Assembly: GCA_023144145.1 (NCBI GenBank)
Contig: JAGLGG010000062.1
Span: 1 to 7,246, forward strand
Direction of reading: 5' to 3'
Origin: Anaerolineales bacterium
GTDB lineage: Bacteria > Chloroflexota > Anaerolineae > Anaerolineales > E44-bin32
Length of the DNA stretch: 7,246 bases
The position numbers and the translations under genes were made by a program. The first letter of the stretch is position 1. Each line of letters starts with the position of its first letter. Shown piece after piece: positions 1 through 4,968 of the stretch. Under the pieces are notes generated by a model that worked only from the letters and a program-made list of their open reading frames with translations, did no database searches and was not told the DNA's origin.

Positions 1-167
1 AGCGCCACATCTGTGATGCGGTTGATTTCGATTCCTGGTGAGATCTCCACCCACAGGGAAGTGTCATTCGGAAGCGGTAGGAAGCCGCGTGCCACCGTAC
101 CCAGATACCCGGCGTGCTGTAATTGCAAACTGTCGAGAAAAATATACGTCCGTAGATCTACTGTCAT
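1..167 (-). CDS. BMC shell protein, probably tandem-domain BMC-T type (N-terminal fragment, runs off the left edge)
   Basis: Only the first 55 codons lie in the window, read from an ATG at 167-165. The start is supported by an AAGGAG Shine-Dalgarno (175-180) seven bases upstream and by the 15-base gap after the deoC stop. The protein begins MTVDLRTYIFLDSLQLQHAG and continues with GTVARGFLPLP, EISPGIEINRITDVA. From memory this matches the start of a family of fused two-domain BMC shell proteins, which begin with an (E/D)LR-(T/S)-(Y/F)-(I/V)-F-(L/I)-D-x-LQ block and then a (A/S)PG-(I/L)-x-I-(N/E)-x-x-TDVALK block. Such proteins form trimeric pseudohexamers that tile the microcompartment facet and can carry a larger pore. 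The deoC and rpiB genes upstream, both with possible targeting helices, support the call. The rest of the domain and the pore residues are outside the window, so BMC-T versus another BMC class is not certain. Confidence 0.75.
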   Translation of the reverse strand, partial: MTVDLRTYIFLDSLQLQHAGYLGTVARGFLPLPNDTSLWVEISPGIEINRITDVA

Positions 168-182
168 CCGCCCTCTCCTTAT

Positions 183-1049
183 CTATGCACCATTTGATTG
201 TATGATCTTGACACTCGCACTTGCACCCAATCGGCTTGCTCCAGCCGCGATCATTTTTTGGGCATCCTCCAGTGTTTTGATGCCTCCAGCAGCCTTGACA
301 CCGATGGAGGGACCAACCACTCTTCGCATCAGGGCGACGTCTTCAACCGTTGCGCCGCCCGGTCCAAAACCAGTGGATGTTTTTACAAAATCAGCCCCTG
401 CCACTTTAGCAAGCTGGCAGGCGACTACTTTTTCTTCATCCGTGAGCAATGCCGCTTCAATAATGACCTTTAAAATCGCGTTTCCCGCATGGCACACTCG
501 CGCAACTGCGGCAATATCGCCGCTCACGAGTTCATAGTCGCGTGATTTCAATGCGCCGACATTCATCACCATATCAACTTCTGTTGCGCCTTCACGTACC
601 GCCTGCTGAGTTTCGAAAACTTTGACATCGGTTGGAGTAGCGCCAAGAGGAAATCCAACCACAGTGCATACATCAATATCACTTCCTTGAAGCAAACTGA
701 CGCACAATTTTACATTTGTCGGATTAACACAGACCGAGGCAAAGCCATACTTGCGCGCCTCAAAACAAAGCTGAGCAATTTGATCCTGGGTTGCCTCCGG
801 TTTCAAAATTGTGTGATCGATCATATGACTCAATTGACCATCCGTTGGTGCAATTCCAAGGGTGCTCGCCAAGCGATCTGCACCTGCCTCGACCATCGGT
901 TTTACTCGTTCCACAAAATTGTTGGTGGAAATTGTCTTAGCAGAAACAGAACCTACCTCGCCAGGTTGTCCACCTTCTTGAACCAGGATCAGAACCTGTC
1001 GAGTTATCTGTTCAATTACATTCTCAAGGGTTTGTTCATCAATGTTCAT
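183..1049 (-). CDS. deoC: Deoxyribose-5-phosphate aldolase (DERA) with N-terminal BMC-targeting extension
   Basis: This class I aldolase cleaves 2-deoxyribose 5-phosphate to glyceraldehyde 3-phosphate and acetaldehyde. The DeoC barrel starts near residue 75 (MIDHTILKP). Its catalytic residues are intact: Asp159 in EVDMVMN, Lys194 in LKVIIE, the Schiff-base Lys223 in DFVKTSTGFG, and Lys252 in GVKAAGGI. At 288 residues it is longer than usual for bacterial DeoC (about 220-260). The extra part is a predicted amphipathic helix at residues 3-24 (IDEQTLENVIEQITRQVLIL), then a linker rich in Gly, Ser and Thr. That layout is typical of encapsulation peptides on BMC cargo. The gene lies 26 bases after rpiB and 15 before the shell gene, so one transcript is likely. 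Its Shine-Dalgarno is poor: the nearest GGAG (1068-1071) is about 18 bases from the ATG. The aldolase assignment is firm; location inside a microcompartment is inferred from the extension and neighbours. Confidence 0.95.
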   Translation of the reverse strand: MNIDEQTLENVIEQITRQVLILVQEGGQPGEVGSVSAKTISTNNFVERVKPMVEAGADRLASTLGIAPTDGQLSHMIDHTILKPEATQDQIAQLCFEARKYGFASVCVNPTNVKLCVSLLQGSDIDVCTVVGFPLGATPTDVKVFETQQAVREGATEVDMVMNVGALKSRDYELVSGDIAAVARVCHAGNAILKVIIEAALLTDEEKVVACQLAKVAGADFVKTSTGFGPGGATVEDVALMRRVVGPSIGVKAAGGIKTLEDAQKMIAAGASRLGASASVKIIQSNGA

Positions 1050-1075
1050 AATTTACTAACTCATAAACTCCAAAT

Positions 1076-1822
1076 TTATTTAAAGAATCGGTTTTCTATG
1101 GATGTGATCTTATCCACCCTACGTGCATGACGTCCCCCTCCGAAGTCCGTCTCAAGCCATGTTTTTACTATTTGCTTGGCCAGGTTGGCCCCGATTAATC
1201 CAGCGCCGAGGGTAAGCACATTGGCATCATTATGTTCACGGCTGTTTATTGCCGTTGCCTGGTCGTAGCACATCGCTGCTCGTACGCCAGGGATCTTGTT
1301 CGCTGTCATGCAAGATCCAATTCCAGCGCCATCAATGATCACCCCACGCCATGCCTTGCTCTCAGATACAAGCTTCGATACTGCATATGCAAAATCAGGA
1401 TAATCAACGGAGACCTGACTATCCGTCCCACAATCGACAACTTCATATCCCAAATCACCAATAAATGCTTTTAATGCTAATTTGAGCTCGTAACCACCAT
1501 GATCCGCGCCCATCGCAATGGATCCACTGCCGGAGGGAACCGGGTTTTGAGCTCCTACCGCTGGATCTGTATATGCCAATTTTGTAGTCGTGGGGGTGCT
1601 CTGTTCGGTGATTGCTACACGCCTATCCATCGCAACTTGACGCGCGAGCGGAGTGATCAGGGCGCCTTGGGGAGCAATAAATTCACCCCCAAACGGAAGA
1701 TCCCTGATATCAAGCTCGGTGACGAGTTTGCTTGAGGATCTAAGTGGGATTTTTCCTGCCAATCCGACAGTGCGGTATACGATCCTTCGTACCATTTGTC
1801 GAATTTTGCCCTCATCCGCCAT
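1076..1822 (-). CDS. rpiB: RpiB/LacAB-family sugar-phosphate isomerase with BMC-type N-terminal extension
   Basis: The C-terminal part (about residues 100-248) is an RpiB fold, the family that interconverts ribose 5-phosphate and ribulose 5-phosphate or related aldose/ketose phosphates. Conserved features are Asp107-His108 (GADHGG), His197 in SREHNDANVL, and Arg231/Arg235 in GGRHARRVDKI. The catalytic Cys of E. coli RpiB (ICGTG) is replaced: this protein reads IDGAGIGSCM, with Asp164 at that place and Cys171 seven residues later. About 100 residues are added in front. Residues 5-20 (GKIRQMVRRIVYRTVG) look like an amphipathic targeting helix. Residues 33-72 contain an APQGALITPLAR motif that I recall from other microcompartment-associated proteins, and a Pro/Thr/Ser-rich linker follows. 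The ATG start has an AGGAG nine bases upstream (1832-1836). The exact substrate is uncertain because of the active-site change. Confidence 0.9.
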   Translation of the reverse strand: MADEGKIRQMVRRIVYRTVGLAGKIPLRSSSKLVTELDIRDLPFGGEFIAPQGALITPLARQVAMDRRVAITEQSTPTTTKLAYTDPAVGAQNPVPSGSGSIAMGADHGGYELKLALKAFIGDLGYEVVDCGTDSQVSVDYPDFAYAVSKLVSESKAWRGVIIDGAGIGSCMTANKIPGVRAAMCYDQATAINSREHNDANVLTLGAGLIGANLAKQIVKTWLETDFGGGRHARRVDKITSIENRFFK

Positions 1823-1908
1823 CTAGAATCGCTCCTATACCGCTCTGAGATCAATTTCGTGTAAATTCCCGTCCCATCCCGTTTGAAAACTCATAAAATC
1901 AGGTTGGC

Positions 1909-2709
1909 TTACGGAAACCTACTGCTGTCTTCTTCGGATAAGTTCCACCGAGTCCCTTGACCGCGGATCTCTACAATTTCCGCTTCAAATCGCAAACGAT
2001 CGCCTCGGAAAAGACCATGGAAGTACTCAACCGGTGTGCCATCATTGAGAAAACTTATGCTATCGATCAGGAGCAAAGGCGAACCAACTGCAATCTTGAG
2101 TAATTCCGCCTCATTCTCGTTTGCTGAAACCGCATCTATGCTCCGTCGCCCTCTGCCGATCGTCAACCCACACTGATGCTCAAGAAATGCATAGAGCGAC
2201 TGCCTGGTTAGATCCGCATTAATGACTTCCCTGCACATCTCATAGGGCAAGTAGGAGGTCACCAAAACAATCGGTTCATCCTCGATAAAACGTAACCGCA
2301 CGATTTTTACGACCGGCGACATGGGTTCAATCTTTAAATAGCCTGCCACCTTCGCATTCGAAGGTACGATTCCTTGCTCTAACACACGTGCAATAGGCGT
2401 AAACCCCTTATCAGCCATATCTTGATAAAAACCATCAAGGGATTGAACCAGGCTCCTGCTGCTGATCTTAGGCTCAGAAACGAAGGTCCCACGGCCTTTC
2501 TCCCGGCGGATCAAGCCGGCATATGTCATATCCTTCAAAGCCTGCCTCACGACAGTCCTGCTGACGTCAAACAGCTCACACAGCTCGATCTCGCCCGGAA
2601 GCCGGTCACCTGACTTCCAATTCCCGCTCCGAATGTGCTCTTCTAGCGCGTCTCGCAGCTGTACGTAATAAGGAATTACGCCGTCCTTATCGATCGTTGT
2701 TCGTAACAC
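1909..2709 (-). CDS. GntR-family transcriptional regulator, HutC/UTRA subfamily
   Basis: A DNA-binding regulator of 266 residues. Residues 10-78 form the GntR winged helix-turn-helix (YYVQLRDALEEHI, then GDRLPGEIELCELFDVSRTV, then ALKDMTYAGLIRREKGRGTFV). Residues about 97-245 form a UTRA ligand-binding domain (VVKIVRLRFIEDEPI, TSYLPYEMC, LLLIDSISFLNDGTPVEYF). HutC-type proteins usually repress and are released by a small metabolite, often a sugar phosphate or amino acid derivative. The start is GTG at 2709-2707, just before the conserved winged-helix start, with a purine-rich GGGAAGGG upstream. The gene is first in the minus-strand run, 86 bases ahead of rpiB, with a promoter and tandem repeats upstream (2755-2834). 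It therefore probably controls itself and the BMC genes. A pentose or deoxypentose phosphate inducer would fit the neighbours, but this is inference. Confidence 0.93.
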   Translation of the reverse strand: MLRTTIDKDGVIPYYVQLRDALEEHIRSGNWKSGDRLPGEIELCELFDVSRTVVRQALKDMTYAGLIRREKGRGTFVSEPKISSRSLVQSLDGFYQDMADKGFTPIARVLEQGIVPSNAKVAGYLKIEPMSPVVKIVRLRFIEDEPIVLVTSYLPYEMCREVINADLTRQSLYAFLEHQCGLTIGRGRRSIDAVSANENEAELLKIAVGSPLLLIDSISFLNDGTPVEYFHGLFRGDRLRFEAEIVEIRGQGTRWNLSEEDSSRFP

Positions 2710-2754
2710 CGAGGCCCTTCCCTAGAGTAATTCTTCCAATTTCAGCCGGATCCA

Positions 2755-2796
2755 ATATGTTATCCTGTAATACTATATATGTTATCCTGTTATTAC
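2755..2796. promoter_or_regulatory. Tandem direct-repeat operator candidate for the GntR regulator
   Basis: The 14-mer ATATGTTATCCTGT occurs twice, at 2755-2768 and 2777-2790, with starts 22 bases apart (about two helical turns, so on the same DNA face). Each copy is followed by a related tail (AATAC, TATTAC), which makes an imperfect dyad around each unit. The pair begins a few bases downstream of the start point expected from the minus-strand promoter, a usual place for a repressor to block transcription. Binding by the adjacent GntR protein is inferred from position. Confidence 0.6.
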
Positions 2797-2805
2797 ATTT
2801 CACAC

Positions 2806-2834
2806 ATAATACAACCATTTTCGCTGGTTGTCAA
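2806..2834 (-). promoter_or_regulatory. Sigma70-type promoter for the gntR-rpiB-deoC-BMC operon
   Basis: On the minus strand, TTGACA (2834-2829) is followed by a 17-base spacer and TATTAT (2811-2806). This is a full consensus -35 with a -10 one mismatch from TATAAT at ideal spacing. Transcription would start near 2799 and give a leader of about 90 bases before the gntR GTG. The spacer carries a 7-bp inverted repeat, ACAACCA (2811-2817) and TGGTTGT (2825-2831), that could be a further protein-binding site. Confidence 0.72.
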
Positions 2835-2930
2835 CTGTGATTATCTGACCTTCTGACACAAGATAGACAAACAATAGAGAATGCCCTACCTACCTAGAGG
2901 CATATTTCGTTACATTATTCCAACAGAGGC

Positions 2931-2970
2931 GGCTCCCATGTCGGTGTACGCCCAGGCGTGGGAGCCTGGG
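2931..2970. repeat. REP-like palindrome with two alternative hairpins
   Basis: Two perfect inverted repeats overlap. GGCTCCCA (2931-2938) pairs with TGGGAGCC (2959-2966). CCCAGGC (2951-2957) pairs with GCCTGGG (2964-2970) around a 6-base loop. They share bases 2964-2966 and so cannot both form fully. The CCCAGGC...GCCTGGG core resembles dispersed repeats I remember from Cyanobacteria and Chloroflexota. It lies outside the expected transcripts of both operons, so it is unlikely to be a terminator. Confidence 0.55.
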
Positions 2971-3011
2971 CTGCTCTATTGTACGAACCTCGCTAATTAA
3001 ACCTTTTGTAG

Positions 3012-3031
3012 GGGTGCAATTCATTGCGCCC
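3012..3031. repeat. Short near-perfect palindrome
   Basis: GGGTGCAAT (3012-3020) pairs with ATTGCGCCC (3023-3031) with one G-T wobble and almost no loop. The leading GTAGGGG (3008-3014) is shared with the larger element that starts at 3049, so the two are probably members of one family of dispersed palindromic repeats. Confidence 0.5.
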
Positions 3032-3048
3032 AGCCCTTCATATCCGTT

Positions 3049-3135
3049 GTAGGGGCGAAGCATTCGGGCCGAGAGGTGCACTCAGCTGGAACTACTGGTC
3101 TAGCCCATTGTGGTGTGCGAATGCTTCGCCCCTAC
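3049..3135. repeat. 87-bp palindromic element with perfect 18-bp terminal inverted repeats
   Basis: The left end GTAGGGGCGAAGCATTCG (3049-3066) is the exact reverse complement of 3118-3135, with 51 bases between. A second 7-bp pair, CGAGAGG (3070-3076) and CCTCTCG (3137-3143), crosses the right boundary. No target-site duplication is visible at the edges (CCGTT against GCCTC), and there is no coding capacity. It could be a tiny non-autonomous mobile element or a REP/BIME-like structure. I recall very similar ends as multicopy repeats in Chloroflexota genomes. Confidence 0.65.
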
Positions 3136-3234
3136 GCCTCTCGCTTATGCCGGAACCAGGATATGTCATTCATCCATTTAGAATGGAATAATCCTCGCCT
3201 CCACGAGACCCCCTCCCCCACTACAATGTCTGCA

Positions 3235-3261
3235 CTGAAAAGGGTGCAATACTATTTTCAG
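3235..3261. promoter_or_regulatory. Dyad upstream of the plus-strand promoter, possible regulator site
   Basis: CTGAAAA (3235-3241) and TTTTCAG (3255-3261) form a perfect 7-bp inverted repeat with a 13-base centre. It ends 9 bases before the -35 box at 3271, a suitable place for an activator or repressor. A smaller pair, TGCAC (3231-3235) and GTGCA (3244-3248), overlaps it. No regulator can be named. Confidence 0.35.
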
Positions 3262-3270
3262 AACTCTGGG

Positions 3271-3298
3271 TTGACAATTAAGTACAACCATCGATAAT
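3271..3298 (+). promoter_or_regulatory. Sigma70-type promoter for the CoA-ligase/citryl-CoA lyase operon
   Basis: TTGACA (3271-3276), a 16-base spacer and GATAAT (3293-3298) give a near-consensus promoter facing the plus-strand genes. Transcription would start near 3305 and leave a leader of about 90 bases before the ATG at 3395. Confidence 0.65.
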
Positions 3299-3312
3299 GA
3301 TTTGAGTTCACG

Positions 3313-3346
3313 AAGAGACCTCAGGCCGTTGAAATTCGAGTCTCTT
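3313..3346 (+). promoter_or_regulatory. Leader hairpin in the 5' untranslated region
   Basis: AAGAGAC (3313-3319) pairs perfectly with GTCTCTT (3340-3346), and with one bulged base TC (3321-3322) can also pair with GA (3338-3339). It begins about 8 bases after the expected start of transcription. The following sequence is a TATAATTATA palindrome (3347-3356) rather than a run of T, so it is a weak terminator at best. It may stabilise the mRNA end or bind a regulator. It matches no riboswitch I recognise. Confidence 0.35.
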
Positions 3347-3394
3347 TATAATTATAAAAAATTCTCGTCAAAATCTGACTGGTGAGCGTGAAGC

Positions 3395-4936
3395 ATGGCA
3401 CGATTGCACGAGCATCAAGGCAAGGCTTTACTCAAGCAGTTGAAGATCCCCATTCCTCAAGGTGGACCAGCCAAATCGTCCCAAGAAGCTAAGAGAATTG
3501 CATTAGAGATCGGGAAACCCGTCGTTATCAAAGCTCAGATTTGGTCTACAGGTCGAGCTTCCCTCGGGGGAATATGTTTTGCCGATTCACCTGAATTAGC
3601 TGAAAATCTCGCTGAAGAGTTACTTGAGTCGGGAGTCGAAGGCTTTTTAGTGAATACCGTTTTGGTCGAAGAAAGAGTGGCCATTGAACGCGAATTCTTT
3701 GCGAGCATCATTATTGATGATCAATCAAAATCCCCCGTAATTATTTTCAGCAGCCATGGTGGAACAGGAATCGAAGAAATCGCAAAGGAACAACCCCAGG
3801 CGGTACAACAACACATCATCGATATTCAACTTGGATTACGCGACTTTGAAGCGCGTGACATGGTAAGACGAACCGGTATCCAAGGAAAACTGCAGCTATC
3901 CATTGGCGCGATTCTGGTGAAGCTCTATCAATGTGCGCGGAAGTTCGACGCACGATCGGTTGAGATTAACCCTCTGGCTTTAACATCTGAAGGGAAGCTG
4001 GTCGCAGTAGATTGCAGGATTACGATAGATGATTATGCAGTCTATCGACAACCAGAGCTTGACATTGAAGTTGCCAGGGAATTTGATCGGCCACCATCTG
4101 AGTTGGAAAGAATTGCTTGGGAAATCGAAAAAAACGACTATCGCGGCACTTTTTATTTCATTCAAATGGAGGACGGCTTTTCCAAAGGTGAAGGGATGAT
4201 CGGTTTCCACGGTGCTGGTGGTGGTGGCTCCATGATGAGTATGGACGCTGTCATGGCGAGGGGATACAAAATCGCTAATTTCGTCGACACGAGTGGGAAT
4301 CCACCTGCATCTAAAGTCTATCGCGCCGCGAAAATAATTCTTGCCCAATCGGGGATAGACGGGTATTTTGCTTCAGGCTCCGGCGTAGCATCCCAAGAGC
4401 AGTTCCACAGCGCGAGAGGTCTTGTCAAAGCCTTCATGGAAGAGCCACTACGCGTGCCAGCGGTGATTCGTCTTGGTGGAAACGCGGAAGATCGTGCCAT
4501 AGTGATCCTCGAACGCGCACAAAGCTTCGTTCCCGCAAAAATCGAAGGATATGGAAAGGACGACTCTCCAGATTTCTGCGCTGAACGTTTAGAATCCCTC
4601 ATAAATACACATAAACCCAGCAACTCCGATGCTTCATCATTCATCCACACTGAAGCAATTACACCCTATACATTTCCAACTGTAACCAATGGAAAAGTCA
4701 CGTTCGACCATGCAGCATGCTCGACATGTGAAACTAAGATCTGTATCGAAACCTGCGTGCCCGGAATACTTAAGCTAGAGAATGAAGTCCCTGTATTGAA
4801 CATATCAGAAGACGAGGCAGCGAAGGGAAAATGCATTGAATGCCTTGCGTGTGAGATTGAATGTTGGTTTGATGGGAATCGAGGGGGACGCATCGAACTA
4901 CCTATTCCAGGTTTGGAAGAGTATCAGGCAAAGTAG
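3395..4936 (+). CDS. SucC-like ATP-grasp acyl-CoA ligase beta subunit fused to a FixX-like ferredoxin domain
   Basis: Residues 1-400 align throughout with the beta subunit of succinyl-CoA synthetase, citryl-CoA synthetase and ATP-citrate lyase. The protein opens LHEHQGKALLKQ. Lys46 and Gly53-Arg54 of the nucleotide site match E. coli SucC numbering. Asn192 (EINPL) and Asp206 bind Mg-nucleotide in the family. FHGAGGGGSMMSMD (271-284) and VPAVIRLGGN (354-363) belong to the C-terminal ligase domain. A linker (about 403-430) leads to eight cysteines in two groups, Cys442/445/450/454 and Cys480/483/486/490. This C-x2-C-x4-C-x3-C plus C-x2-C-x2-C-x3-C pattern could hold two [4Fe-4S] clusters and looks most like FixX ferredoxins. 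SucC proteins normally stop near 390 residues; this one has 513. GGTGAG before the ATG is a modest ribosome site. The reaction with its SucD-like partner should be ATP-dependent acyl-CoA formation; citrate is suggested by the third gene. The role of the clusters is unknown. Confidence 0.88.
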   Translation: MARLHEHQGKALLKQLKIPIPQGGPAKSSQEAKRIALEIGKPVVIKAQIWSTGRASLGGICFADSPELAENLAEELLESGVEGFLVNTVLVEERVAIEREFFASIIIDDQSKSPVIIFSSHGGTGIEEIAKEQPQAVQQHIIDIQLGLRDFEARDMVRRTGIQGKLQLSIGAILVKLYQCARKFDARSVEINPLALTSEGKLVAVDCRITIDDYAVYRQPELDIEVAREFDRPPSELERIAWEIEKNDYRGTFYFIQMEDGFSKGEGMIGFHGAGGGGSMMSMDAVMARGYKIANFVDTSGNPPASKVYRAAKIILAQSGIDGYFASGSGVASQEQFHSARGLVKAFMEEPLRVPAVIRLGGNAEDRAIVILERAQSFVPAKIEGYGKDDSPDFCAERLESLINTHKPSNSDASSFIHTEAITPYTFPTVTNGKVTFDHAACSTCETKICIETCVPGILKLENEVPVLNISEDEAAKGKCIECLACEIECWFDGNRGGRIELPIPGLEEYQAK

Positions 4937-4968
4937 AAACAAAGATTGCATCTTGAATTGGAGCTGGG

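Larger units (their letters stand above)
2710..3394. other. Divergent intergenic region between the gntR-BMC operon and the CoA-ligase operon
   Basis: This 685-base stretch holds no convincing gene. From left to right it contains a tandem operator candidate and a promoter firing left (2755-2834), a non-descript AT-rich patch (2835-2930), three palindromic repeats (2931-3135), a stretch with only a small TCCATT/AATGGA hairpin (3173-3187), a dyad (3235-3261), a promoter firing right (3271-3298), and a leader with a hairpin before the ATG at 3395. Short open frames here (2890-3081 minus, 3076-3297 plus) run through the palindromes and lack protein-like composition. Confidence 0.8.

Noticed and set aside
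13..537. 174-residue open frame on the plus strand
   Set aside because: It lies opposite the well-supported deoC and shell genes, has no recognisable domain, and is explained as an antisense shadow.
1657..1854. 65-residue minus-strand frame overlapping the start of rpiB
   Set aside because: It is in another frame over the rpiB N-terminus, while rpiB has a good ribosome site, a full domain and family motifs.
2931..3135. CRISPR array
   Set aside because: The repeats are palindromic, differ from one another, and lack regular spacing or spacers of equal length.
2890..3297. Two small open frames (63 and 73 residues) in the spacer
   Set aside because: They run through the inverted repeats, lack convincing ribosome sites, and give proteins without family features.
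3313..3360. Rho-independent terminator or riboswitch in the plus-strand leader
   Set aside because: The stem is short and is followed by mixed A/T rather than a T run. No known riboswitch core is visible, so it is listed only as a hairpin.
3980..4893. Several minus-strand frames of 75-122 residues inside the CoA-ligase gene
   Set aside because: They are shadows of a strongly conserved plus-strand protein.
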